A stretch of 23,391 nt of DNA from Candidatus Pelagibacter sp. GTDB taxonomy: Bacteria; Pseudomonadota; Alphaproteobacteria; Pelagibacterales; Pelagibacteraceae. Below the pieces are notes generated by a model. That model did not search any database. It saw nothing but the letters and a program-made list of their open reading frames with translations, and was not told where the DNA came from. Below, in pieces: positions 16,184 to 23,391 of the stretch (position 1 is the stretch's first letter; every line of letters begins with the position of its first letter). The stretch lies in assembly GCA_029941985.1 (NCBI GenBank), contig JAPYTV010000003.1, forward strand, positions 1-23,391. The letters are read 5' to 3'. The translations under genes and the position numbers were made by a program.

Positions 16184-16639
16184 TTAATTGTTCAAAAAAT
16201 CTATAGCACCTTGTAAAATAAAGGCTGCTGCATTTTGATCTATAGTTTTTGCTTTTTTAGATACATTTATATCTAATTGACTTGATAAATTAAAAGCTCC
16301 AACGGTAGAAAGTCTTTCGTCCCATAAACAAACAGGAAGGTCAATATATTTAGATATATTAGTAGCTACATCATTTACAGATTGAGCTGATCTACCAAGG
16401 GAACCGTCCATATTGATGGGGTTGCCAATTATTATCCCTTTAATATTATTTTCACCAATAATTACTTTAAGATCCTCAATAAGCTCATTCGTGTTAGTTT
16501 TATTAATAGTTTTATAAGGTGTAGCTATAGATTGCCTTTCATCACAAATTGACACCCCAATTCTTTTAGAACCTAAATCTAATCCCATTAATCTTGTTTT
16601 ATTAGTCTGTTTTTTTTTTAATTCTTCAATAGTGATCAT
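16184..16639 (-). CDS. ruvX: YqgF/RuvX family putative pre-16S rRNA nuclease
   Basis: This RNase H-fold protein family was first described as a putative Holliday junction resolvase and is now thought mainly to help mature the 5' end of 16S rRNA. Residues 17-30 have LMGLDLGSKRIGVS with the metal-binding Asp21; then GIIIGNPINMDGSLG, LWDERLSTVGAF with the catalytic-type Glu, and the C-terminal DQNAAAFILQGAIDFL follow. Length 151 is normal (140-160). The ATG at 16639 adds about 16 residues before the conserved start; an ATG at Met18 is too close to the motif to be preferred. It is divergent from gatC by 50 bases, the standard alphaproteobacterial arrangement, and heads the minus-strand run ending in the RidA-family gene. 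Confidence 0.94.
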   Translation of the reverse strand: MITIEELKKKQTNKTRLMGLDLGSKRIGVSICDERQSIATPYKTINKTNTNELIEDLKVIIGENNIKGIIIGNPINMDGSLGRSAQSVNDVATNISKYIDLPVCLWDERLSTVGAFNLSSQLDINVSKKAKTIDQNAAAFILQGAIDFLNN

Positions 16640-16689
16640 ATTGTATATTTTATACTTAAGTGATAGTTTGCGACATATTTAAATAGCAC
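16640..16689. promoter_or_regulatory. Divergent ruvX/gatC intergenic region
   Basis: These 50 bases separate two divergent, probably operonic gene runs and should contain both promoters. A TATAAA-like box for ruvX on the minus strand lies at 16649-16654, only about 10 bases before the start codon, which would give an almost leaderless message. For gatC a TTGTAT at 16641-16646 has no good -10 at proper distance. No ribosome binding site is visible for either gene. Confidence 0.3.
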
Positions 16690-16977
16690 ATGACAATTGA
16701 TCTTAAAACAATAAAACACATATCAAAATTATCAAGAATATCTGTTGATGACGAAAAAGCTAAAAAATTAGCAGGTGATTTAAACTCAATTTTTGAGTTT
16801 ATTAAAAAATTAAATGAACTTAAAACTGACAATGTTGAGCCCTTAACTTCAGTTGCTGAAACAACTTTAAAATTACGTCCAGATGAAGTTAAAAGTAAGA
16901 ATATTAGAGAGCAAATACTAAAGAATTCTCCAGAAGAGAATGAAGACTTCTTTGTAGTTCCTAGGGTGATTGAATAA
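16690..16977 (+). CDS. gatC: Asp/Glu-tRNA amidotransferase subunit C
   Basis: GatC is the small wrapping subunit of the GatCAB complex, which converts Glu-tRNA(Gln) and Asp-tRNA(Asn) to the amidated forms. The 95-residue product starts MTIDLKTIKHISKLSRISVDDEKA, as expected, and contains LNSIFEFIKKLNELKTDNVEPLTS and, near the end, the NSPEENEDFFVVPRVIE segment that wraps the GatA/GatB interface. Length is typical. It overlaps gatA by one base (TAATG). It stands divergent from ruvX and begins the gatCAB operon. Confidence 0.96.
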   Translation: MTIDLKTIKHISKLSRISVDDEKAKKLAGDLNSIFEFIKKLNELKTDNVEPLTSVAETTLKLRPDEVKSKNIREQILKNSPEENEDFFVVPRVIE

Positions 16978-18434
16978 TGTCTGAAGTTACTACTTTATCA
17001 TTAACAGATTTAGTTCAAAATATTAAAGAAAAAAAATTATCTTCTCATGAAGTTACTAAAGGCTTTATAGATAGATCTGAAAAATCAAAAATTCTTAACA
17101 CTTATATTACTGAAGATTTCTCCTCTGCACTTGAAAAAGCTAAAAGCTTTGATAATAAACCTAATTTTGATTTAAAATTACCAGGAATACCAATAGCAGT
17201 TAAAGATTTGTTTTGTACCAATGGTGTTAAAACAACAGCGGGCAGTAAAATTCTAAATAATTTTATACCAACTTATGAGTCTACTGTTACAAAAAATATT
17301 TGGAATGAGGGAGGCATATTACTTGGTAAATTAAATTGTGATGAATTTGCAATGGGTTCATCTAATGAAACTAGTTTTTTTGGCAATGTACAAAACCCTA
17401 TTGATAAAAATTTAGTTCCAGGTGGATCCTCTGGTGGCTCTGCAGCAGCCATAGCAGGAAATCTAACACCAATAACTATTGGTACTGACACTGGAGGTTC
17501 TATTAGACAACCAGCTTCATTTACAGGCACAGTAGGACTAAAGCCTACTTATGGTAGTTGTTCTAGGTATGGCATAGTAGCTTTTGCATCATCACTTGAT
17601 CAAGCTGGACCCATATCAAAAAATGTTAAAGACTGTGCGCTACTCCAAGAGATTATCAGTACATATGATGCTAAAGATTCAACATCAATTGAATTTAAAA
17701 GAAAATCTTACAGTAAAGAGTTAACAAATAATATTAAAGGAAAAAAAATTGGAATTCCTAAAGAGTATAGAGTTGATGGTATGCCAAAAGAAATAGAGGA
17801 ACTTTGGACCAAAGGAATTGAATATGTAAAAAATTGTGGTGCTCAAATCGTTGATATTTCATTACCCCATACAAATTATGCTTTACCAGCCTATTATATT
17901 GTAGCACCTGCCGAAGCCTCTTCGAACTTAGCAAGATATGATGGTGTTAAGTATGGATTTAGATCTAAGGGTGAAAACTTAATTGATATGTATGAAAAGA
18001 CTAGATCAGAAGGTTTTGGAAGTGAAGTTCAAAGAAGAATAATGATTGGTACATATGTTTTATCATCTGGTTATTATGATGCTTACTATTTAAAAGCTCA
18101 AAAAGTTAGAAAACTAATTAAAAATGATTTTGATGATGCTTATAAAAAAGTTGATGCAATTTTAACCCCATCAACTCCAAGCTCAGCATTTAAAATTGGA
18201 GAAAAGACAAATGACCCAGTTTCCATGTATTTAAACGATATATTTACAGTTCCAGTTAACTTGGCTGGATTACCAGCTATTTCAATACCTGCTGGTTTAG
18301 ATGCCAAAGGTTATCCTTTAGGTTTACAAATCATAGGTAAAGCTTTTGATGAACAAAATATTTTAAATATTGCTTATGCAATGGAAGAAAAAATTGCTTT
18401 TAAAAATAAAATTACTGACTGGTGGATTAAATGA
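16977..18434 (+). CDS. gatA: Asp/Glu-tRNA amidotransferase subunit A
   Basis: GatA is the glutaminase subunit that frees ammonia from glutamine and channels it to GatB. It is an amidase-signature protein with the Ser-cisSer-Lys triad readable by alignment to known GatA: Lys76 in IAVKDLF, Ser151 in PGGSSGGSAAAIAG and nucleophile Ser175 in GTDTGGSIRQPA. Other family segments are GLKPTYGSCSRYGIVAFASSLDQAGP and LTPSTPSSAF. Length 485 is normal. The gene overlaps gatC by one base and gatB by four (ATGA), so subunit synthesis is likely coupled to stoichiometry. Confidence 0.98.
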   Translation: MSEVTTLSLTDLVQNIKEKKLSSHEVTKGFIDRSEKSKILNTYITEDFSSALEKAKSFDNKPNFDLKLPGIPIAVKDLFCTNGVKTTAGSKILNNFIPTYESTVTKNIWNEGGILLGKLNCDEFAMGSSNETSFFGNVQNPIDKNLVPGGSSGGSAAAIAGNLTPITIGTDTGGSIRQPASFTGTVGLKPTYGSCSRYGIVAFASSLDQAGPISKNVKDCALLQEIISTYDAKDSTSIEFKRKSYSKELTNNIKGKKIGIPKEYRVDGMPKEIEELWTKGIEYVKNCGAQIVDISLPHTNYALPAYYIVAPAEASSNLARYDGVKYGFRSKGENLIDMYEKTRSEGFGSEVQRRIMIGTYVLSSGYYDAYYLKAQKVRKLIKNDFDDAYKKVDAILTPSTPSSAFKIGEKTNDPVSMYLNDIFTVPVNLAGLPAISIPAGLDAKGYPLGLQIIGKAFDEQNILNIAYAMEEKIAFKNKITDWWIK

Positions 18435-19894
18435 TAAAAGATAATTCAGAATATTTAATTTCAAGAGGCAGCAATACATATGAGGTTGTTATTGGTCTTG
18501 AGGTTCATGCCCAGGTAACCTCAAAATCTAAATTATTTTCATCTTCATCAACAACATTTGGAGCAGAGCCTAATACACAAGTAAGTTTAGTAGATGCAGC
18601 ATTTCCAGGAATGCTTCCTGTAATTAATGAGTTTTGTGTTAAACAAGCTATTAAAACAGGTATAGGTTTAAAAGCTCAAATAAATAAAAGATCTGTCTTT
18701 GATAGAAAAAATTATTTTTATGCTGATCTTCCTCAAGGTTATCAAATCTCACAATTTAAATACCCAATAGTAGGTGAGGGCACAGTTATTCTTGATATGC
18801 CAAATGGTCAAAAAGAAGTTGGTATTGAAAGACTTCATCTTGAGCAAGATGCAGGAAAAAGCATTCATGATATGGATCCTCAAAATACTTTAGTTGATTT
18901 AAATAGATCTGGTGTTGCCTTGATGGAAATTGTTAGCAAACCTGATTTAAGAACTCCAGATGAGGTTAGTACTTATATTAAAAAACTAAGATCAATAATG
19001 AGATATCTCGGTACTTGTGATGGTAACATGCAAGAAGGATCCTTAAGAGCCGATGTTAATGTTTCAGTTCGTATTAAAGGATCTGAAAAACTTGGTACAA
19101 GATGTGAAATTAAAAATGTTAATTCTATTAAATTTATGCAAATGGCTATTAACTATGAAGCTAATAGACAGGTGGATTTGATTGAAGAAGGAAAAACAAT
19201 AAATCAAGAAACAAGATTGTTTGATATCAAAAAAAATGAAACGCGATCAATGAGATCTAAGGAAGACGCTCATGACTATAGATACTTTCCTGATCCAGAT
19301 TTATTACCATTAGAAGTTACTGATGACTTTATAAAAAAACTTAAAGCTGATATTCCAGAATTACCAGATGATAAGAAAAAAAGATTTATCGATAAATTCA
19401 AACTATCTCCCTATGAAGCAACAATATTAGTCTCTGACATTGATACATCAAAATATTTTGAAGAAATTATTGCTAACTCAGATATTAAATTAGCAACTAA
19501 CTGGATTACTGGTGAGTTATTTGCAGTGTTAAATGATAAAAACTTAGAAATATCTGATAGCCCTATAAGCGCTAAAAACTTATCAAAATTAATAAATTTA
19601 ATTAAAGATGGAACAATTTCAGGAAAAATAGCAAAAACAATATTTGAGCTAATGATGGATGGAGATAAGGATCCACAAAAAATAGTAGAAGAAAAAGGCC
19701 TAAAACAAGAAAGCGATCCTAAAGCAATAGAGGCATTAATCGATAAAGTAATCACCGATAATCCAGAAAAAGTAAAAGAATATAAATCAGGAAAAGAAAA
19801 ACTATTTGGTTTTTTTGTTGGTCAAGCAATGAAAGTGTCAAGTGGCAAAGCAAACCCACAATTAATAAATGACATATTAAAGAAGAAACTTTAA
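18431..19894 (+). CDS. gatB: Asp/Glu-tRNA amidotransferase subunit B
   Basis: GatB binds the mischarged tRNA, phosphorylates the Glu or Asp side chain and amidates it with ammonia from GatA. The 487-residue product has VVIGLEVHAQVTSKSKLFSS (19-38), DRKNYFYADLPQGYQISQ, LHLEQDAGKS, the VDLNRSGVALMEIVSKPD segment and DYRYFPDPDLLPL around residue 280, followed by a helical domain and the YqeY-like tail (about 335-487) that recognises the tRNA. The ATG overlaps the gatA stop; the extra 16 residues before the conserved EVVIGLEVH are normal. It completes the gatCAB operon. The organism therefore probably makes Gln-tRNA, and perhaps Asn-tRNA, by the indirect route. Confidence 0.98.
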   Translation: MIKDNSEYLISRGSNTYEVVIGLEVHAQVTSKSKLFSSSSTTFGAEPNTQVSLVDAAFPGMLPVINEFCVKQAIKTGIGLKAQINKRSVFDRKNYFYADLPQGYQISQFKYPIVGEGTVILDMPNGQKEVGIERLHLEQDAGKSIHDMDPQNTLVDLNRSGVALMEIVSKPDLRTPDEVSTYIKKLRSIMRYLGTCDGNMQEGSLRADVNVSVRIKGSEKLGTRCEIKNVNSIKFMQMAINYEANRQVDLIEEGKTINQETRLFDIKKNETRSMRSKEDAHDYRYFPDPDLLPLEVTDDFIKKLKADIPELPDDKKKRFIDKFKLSPYEATILVSDIDTSKYFEEIIANSDIKLATNWITGELFAVLNDKNLEISDSPISAKNLSKLINLIKDGTISGKIAKTIFELMMDGDKDPQKIVEEKGLKQESDPKAIEALIDKVITDNPEKVKEYKSGKEKLFGFFVGQAMKVSSGKANPQLINDILKKKL

Positions 19895-19898
19895 TGTT

Positions 19899-20549
19899 AT
19901 GGGTAAGAATCTTGAAATCACTGAAAAGCTTCAAAAATATATAAATGATTTTGGTTTAAAGTTAAACCCAATCCAGCAAGAAATAATAGATTACAATAAT
20001 ACTCTTGGTGACGTTAAGAGATTGCAGGTAGCTCAATCACAATGTCATTTTTTACATTTAATCATTAAGATATCAAATATTAAAAATGTACTTGAGATTG
20101 GAACCTTTACTGGTTTAAGTGCATTATCAATTGCGCTTGCTTTACCAGATGAAGGTAAACTCATAGCCTTAGATAAGAATGAAGACACAAATAAAGTTGC
20201 TACCGATTTTTTTAAAAAAGCCAAGCAAGATCACAAAATACAAACAATAATAAAACCTGCTCTTGAAAGTTTAGATGATTTAAAAAATAGTAAGTTTGAT
20301 ATGATTTTTATTGATGCAGATAAAATGAATTATAAAGAATATTACGAAAGATCTTTAGATTTATTAAATAAAAATAGTTTAATCGTAATTGATAACGTTC
20401 TTTGGCATGGTGAAGTTGTTGATGAAGCTAATAATGACAAATACACTTTAAATATTAGAAAATTTAATACTTATGTGTCACAAGATAAAAGAGTGGAGCA
20501 AATTATAGTTCCTTTAGGTGACGGTATGACTGTTTGTAGAGTTTTATAA
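19899..20549 (+). CDS. SAM-dependent O-methyltransferase (caffeoyl-CoA/catechol type family)
   Basis: This is a class I methyltransferase of the family that includes caffeoyl-CoA, catechol and bacterial TrmR/YrrM-type enzymes. The SAM-binding motif VLEIGTFTGLSALSIALAL is at about 64-82, ALDKNEDTN carries the ribose-binding acidic residue, and FIDADKMNYKEYYE and IVIDNVLWHGEVVD carry the metal-site Asp and Asn residues of the family. Length 216 is standard (215-225). Substrate cannot be told from sequence; a small catechol-like molecule or tRNA hydroxyuridine are both possible, the latter since the next gene, trhO, makes hydroxyuridine in tRNA. It starts 4 bases after gatB and overlaps trhO by one base. 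Confidence 0.9.
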   Translation: MGKNLEITEKLQKYINDFGLKLNPIQQEIIDYNNTLGDVKRLQVAQSQCHFLHLIIKISNIKNVLEIGTFTGLSALSIALALPDEGKLIALDKNEDTNKVATDFFKKAKQDHKIQTIIKPALESLDDLKNSKFDMIFIDADKMNYKEYYERSLDLLNKNSLIVIDNVLWHGEVVDEANNDKYTLNIRKFNTYVSQDKRVEQIIVPLGDGMTVCRVL

Positions 20550-21454
20550 TGGTTGAAGTATTTGGTTTCTATAAATTCAAAAAAATTAAATCATTAAAAA
20601 AAAATAAAATTTTACTTCAAGATTTATTAATAAAAAAAAATATTAGAGGAACAATAATTATTGCTAACGAAGGAGTAAACGCAACTATTTCAGGAAAATC
20701 TGCAGAATTAAAAGTAACAATTAACAAGATTAAAAAAATATTAGATTTTAAAAAATTTGATAGTGAAAATATATCTAAAAGTAAATTTCAACCATTTCAT
20801 AAACCTAAAGTGAAAATTAAAAAAGAAGTTGTGCCAATGGGACTTTCTTTATCATCAAAAAATAAAAAAGATAATCATGTTGATCCAAAGAAGTGGAATG
20901 AATTGATTTTTGATAAAGATACCCTAGTCCTTGATTCAAGAAAACCTTTTGAATATGAGGTAGGTACTTTTAAAAGGTCAGTTAATCCAGACGTTGATAA
21001 TTTTAGAGAATTTCCAAAATACTTAAATAAACTTAATAAAAAAAAAACAATTGCTATGTTTTGTACTGGTGGAATTCGATGTGAAAAAGCTTCAGTTTTT
21101 TTAGAAAAAAAAGGATTTAAAAATGTTTATCAATTAAAAGGTGGAATTCTAAACTATTTAAAAAATGTTAAGAAAAAAGAGAGCTTGTGGAATGGAGAAT
21201 GTTTTGTTTATGATAATAGAATTAGTGTTAAGCATGGGTTAGTTAGTGGCACATACTCAATGTGCAGTGGGTGTAGAAAACCTGTTTCACCAAAAGATAA
21301 GAAGTCAAAAAAATATGAGGAGGGTGTTTCATGTGTTAATTGTAATGATAATTTAACACAAACTCAAAAGGGTAGATTTAGGATGAGACAAAAACAAATA
21401 GTCCTTGCTAAAAAGACTGGATCAAAGCATATATTCCAAAAAGAATTTAAATAA
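20549..21454 (+). CDS. trhO: tRNA uridine(34) hydroxylase TrhO (rhodanese-like)
   Basis: TrhO (YceA, UPF0176) uses molecular oxygen to hydroxylate the wobble uridine of certain tRNAs to 5-hydroxyuridine. The N-terminal ferredoxin-like domain has IIIANEGVNATISG (36-49). The rhodanese domain (about 120-215) has LDSRKPFEYEVG and the active-site loop FCTGGIRCEKAS with Cys172 in the catalytic position and Cys178 conserved. The C-terminal portion has cysteine pairs (CSGC, CVNC) likely to bind a metal. Length 301 fits. Overlap of one base (TAATG) links it to the methyltransferase gene, which raises the idea that both act on tRNA position 34. Confidence 0.93.
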   Translation: MVEVFGFYKFKKIKSLKKNKILLQDLLIKKNIRGTIIIANEGVNATISGKSAELKVTINKIKKILDFKKFDSENISKSKFQPFHKPKVKIKKEVVPMGLSLSSKNKKDNHVDPKKWNELIFDKDTLVLDSRKPFEYEVGTFKRSVNPDVDNFREFPKYLNKLNKKKTIAMFCTGGIRCEKASVFLEKKGFKNVYQLKGGILNYLKNVKKKESLWNGECFVYDNRISVKHGLVSGTYSMCSGCRKPVSPKDKKSKKYEEGVSCVNCNDNLTQTQKGRFRMRQKQIVLAKKTGSKHIFQKEFK

Positions 21455-21461
21455 TAAAATA

Positions 21462-22832
21462 TTGTCTGAAAAATTAAAATTAACTAAAGATCCTATCTGG
21501 ACACTACTTCGAAAAGTAACAATTCCAGCAAGTGTAGGTTCGTTATTTCAAACATTTTATAATTTAGTTGATACTTGGTTTGCAGGTAGAATTTCTGCGG
21601 AAGCTATAGGTGCAATAGCTAAATCATTTCCAATATATTTTGTAATAATAGCTGTTGGTGTTGGTATTGGTGCTGCAACGAATGCATGCATAGGTAATTT
21701 AATAGGTCAAAAAAAAATGGACAAGGCTTCATTATTTATCGCTCAATCAGTAGTCTTTGCTCTAGTAACTTCTGTTATTGTAACTTTATTTGGACTTAAT
21801 GCTTCTGAATTTCTTTTATCTGTAATGGGTTCAGATGCAGCTAGTATTGCTTTAACGAGAGAGTATTTAGATATAATTTTTTTAGGTACGTTTATTGTGA
21901 TGGTTCAAATCTCATTAAATGGAGCTTTGAACGCACAAGGTGATACAAAAAGTTATAGAAATGTATTAATTTTTAGTTTCTTTTTGAATATATTTTTGAA
22001 CCCATTATTTATTTGGGGATATGGAGTTGTTCCAGCTTTTGGTATAGCAGGTCTTGCCATAGCGACTGTAATAGCTCAATCAATAGGTGCTATTTATTTA
22101 GCTTATAAAATCAGTTCATGTAAATTAAAAAAATATTTATCTATTAAATGTTTTATTCCTAAATTTGTATTATTAAAAAAATTGTTCACACAAGCACTAC
22201 CAATAATGTTTAGTATGTTGTTTATTGGCGTTGGTATTTTTAATATTTTATATTTTATTGGTCAATTTGGTGATCTTGCAACAGCAGGTTATGGTGCCGC
22301 TTTGAGAGTTGAGCAAGTTTTCTTACTACCAGTAATTGGTTTGAACACGGCTGTACTTTCGATTGGTGGTCAAAACTTTGGTGCTAAAAAATTTAACCGT
22401 ATAAGAGAATTATATTCTAAAGCTTTGCTTTTTGGTTCTTCGTTTATGGCTGTAGCAGGTTTAATATTATTTGTTGGTGCAGAATTTTTTGTTTCTCAAT
22501 TTACAGATAACCAAGAAGCTATAATTCATGGTGCTATATATTTAAAAGTAGCTGCATTAATTGCTCCAATTTATCCTGTATTTTTTATAACTACAGCTGT
22601 TTTTCAAGCTCTTAAAAAACCTATATACAGTCTTTATTTAAGTATCTTAAGATTAACAGCATTTCCATTTTTATCATTATGGTATGTGATAAATATTCGT
22701 GGTGGTGACTATGAAGATATATTTTATACTATAATGGCAACAAATTGGTTTATGGGTATTTCCCTAATCATCTTTATTGGATATTTTTTAAACAATGTTT
22801 TTAAACAAAAGAAAAGTCATTTTTCTTACTAG
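21462..22832 (+). CDS. MATE-family efflux transporter
   Basis: Members of this family are about 12-helix inner-membrane antiporters that expel drugs or metabolites in exchange for H+ or Na+. The product has TIPASVGSLFQTFYNLVDTWFAGRI near the start, followed by repeated hydrophobic helices arranged as two six-helix bundles; the second half begins near QALPIMFSMLFIGVG. The substrate is not known. The frame is open from an ATG at 21405, but that start would overlap trhO by 50 bases and add 19 poorly hydrophobic residues; I prefer the TTG at 21462, seven bases after the trhO stop, giving 456 residues starting MSEKLKLTKDP. No clear ribosome binding site is seen for either. It overlaps the nuclease gene by 38 bases. 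Confidence 0.9.
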   Translation: MSEKLKLTKDPIWTLLRKVTIPASVGSLFQTFYNLVDTWFAGRISAEAIGAIAKSFPIYFVIIAVGVGIGAATNACIGNLIGQKKMDKASLFIAQSVVFALVTSVIVTLFGLNASEFLLSVMGSDAASIALTREYLDIIFLGTFIVMVQISLNGALNAQGDTKSYRNVLIFSFFLNIFLNPLFIWGYGVVPAFGIAGLAIATVIAQSIGAIYLAYKISSCKLKKYLSIKCFIPKFVLLKKLFTQALPIMFSMLFIGVGIFNILYFIGQFGDLATAGYGAALRVEQVFLLPVIGLNTAVLSIGGQNFGAKKFNRIRELYSKALLFGSSFMAVAGLILFVGAEFFVSQFTDNQEAIIHGAIYLKVAALIAPIYPVFFITTAVFQALKKPIYSLYLSILRLTAFPFLSLWYVINIRGGDYEDIFYTIMATNWFMGISLIIFIGYFLNNVFKQKKSHFSY

Positions 22833-23274
22833 TATTTTTTCATTAGTATTTTTCCTAAATTTTAGCTACGTCAAATCACAAGAACTAAAAGTTGTTGATG
22901 GTGATACAATTCACTTAGATGGTGAGAAAATTAGATTTATTGGCATTGATACACCTGAGTTAAAACAAACTTGTATCAAAGACGGTGTTAAAAAACCCTG
23001 TGGCGCAACAGCAAAAAAAATTCTTATTAATAAAATTGGAAATAATAATATAGAATGTATTAGGGAAGGTAAAGATCAATATAAAAGAACTTTAGCTGAA
23101 TGCTTTGTTAATAATGAGAGCTTATCTAGCTACTTAGTTAAAAGTGGCTATGCTTTTGCTTATAGAAAATATTCTAAAAAATTTATTAAAGACGAAGATC
23201 ATGCAAGAACCAAAAAAATTGGTATGTGGTCAATGAAATTTGAATATCCATGGGATTATCGGAGGAATAATTAA
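22795..23274 (+). CDS. Secreted thermonuclease (staphylococcal nuclease-like, SNase family)
   Basis: The SNase fold is a Ca2+-dependent nuclease of DNA and RNA. The first 28 residues look like a signal peptide: a basic KRK, a hydrophobic core, then VKS before Gln29, which fits signal peptidase I. The mature domain has VVDGDTIHLDG (33-43) and KIRFIGIDTPE (45-55) with Arg47 and Glu55, and YKRTLAEC (96-103) with Arg98; these three match the catalytic Arg35, Glu43 and Arg87 of the staphylococcal enzyme. The last part DHARTKKIGMWS is also family-typical. Length 159 is complete. The ATG overlaps the MATE gene by 38 bases, but this start is needed for the signal peptide. It probably acts in the periplasm. 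Confidence 0.9.
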   Translation: MFLNKRKVIFLTSIFSLVFFLNFSYVKSQELKVVDGDTIHLDGEKIRFIGIDTPELKQTCIKDGVKKPCGATAKKILINKIGNNNIECIREGKDQYKRTLAECFVNNESLSSYLVKSGYAFAYRKYSKKFIKDEDHARTKKIGMWSMKFEYPWDYRRNN

Positions 23275-23277
23275 AGT

Positions 23278-23391
23278 TTGATTGAATTTTCTATAGCTTT
23301 CTGGGATGACACTTCTAAGATTAGTCCACGTGCTAAAAAAGTTGTTGATGCATTTAAATTATATGCTCAAACAATGGATAAAGCAGGATAT
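23278..23391 (+). CDS. Start of an unrecognised protein (partial, cut by the window edge)
   Basis: An open frame of 38 codons begins at a TTG (23278), three bases after the nuclease stop, and runs off the right edge. A good ribosome binding site, GGAGG, lies at 23261-23265, about 12 bases upstream. The visible start reads roughly IEFSIAFWDDTSKISPRAK then VVDAFKLYAQTMD, a soluble, mixed-charge sequence with no signal peptide. I do not recognise the family. The TTG is chosen because the nuclease stop is in the same frame and no ATG occurs until far inside. Confidence 0.6.
   Translation, partial: MIEFSIAFWDDTSKISPRAKKVVDAFKLYAQTMDKAGY

Noticed and set aside
19411..19755. A 114-codon open frame on the minus strand inside gatB, and a neighbour at 19752-19934
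   Set aside because: Both are antisense to gatB (the second also crosses into the methyltransferase gene) and resemble no protein family.
1..23391. tRNA, rRNA, CRISPR, insertion sequences, prophage, toxin-antitoxin or defence genes
   Set aside because: No gap exceeds about 61 bases, all genes but the last partial one fall in known housekeeping, transport or enzyme families, and no direct repeats or mobile-element genes were seen.

Overview
The window looks like a piece of a very AT-rich, highly streamlined alphaproteobacterial chromosome, most likely the SAR11 clade (Pelagibacterales). Three things support this. The gene order secY-adk-rpsM-rpsK-rpoA-rplQ, with adk after secY and no rpsD, is alphaproteobacterial, as are the ruvX/gatC junction and the pyrB-pyrC'-plsY-topA string. 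The proteins are rich in Lys, Asn and Ile. Coding density is close to total: the longest stretch without a gene is about 61 bases, and most neighbours abut or overlap by 1, 4 or more bases. TGA is used as a stop (galU, gatA), so the genetic code is standard. The assignment to SAR11 is inference.

Layout. (1) 14-5240, plus strand: the end of the ribosomal-protein/secretion superoperon (secY, adk, rpsM, rpsK, rpoA, rplQ), then an RluA-family pseudouridine synthase. (2) 5221-8098: lipB (minus) and mgtE (plus) are divergent; mgtE meets panC (minus) tail to tail. (3) 8133-10243, plus: galU and ugd, a two-gene unit that turns glucose-1-phosphate into UDP-glucose and then UDP-glucuronate. (4) 10240-16639, minus: a run transcribed ruvX, pyrB, pyrC' (dihydroorotase-like but without the metal-binding HxH motif), plsY, topA and a RidA-family gene. 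(5) 16690-23391, plus: gatC-gatA-gatB, then a SAM O-methyltransferase, trhO, a MATE transporter, a secreted staphylococcal-type nuclease and the start of an unrecognised gene, tightly packed and probably co-transcribed in part.

Functionally the window is housekeeping: protein secretion, translation, transcription, tRNA charging by the Glu-tRNA/Asp-tRNA amidotransferase route, rRNA and tRNA modification, pyrimidine, phospholipid and cofactor (lipoate, pantothenate) synthesis, Mg2+ uptake and DNA topology. I found no tRNA or rRNA gene, CRISPR array, insertion sequence, phage gene, toxin-antitoxin pair or defence system, and no convincing new multi-gene system. The points most worth a second look are the catalytically incomplete PyrC' beside pyrB, the absence of dprA from the usual plsY-dprA-topA position, the isolated galU-ugd pair as a UDP-glucuronate source, an adenylate kinase with an unusual Cys-Cys-Cys-Glu lid, and the secreted nuclease next to an unknown gene at the right edge.
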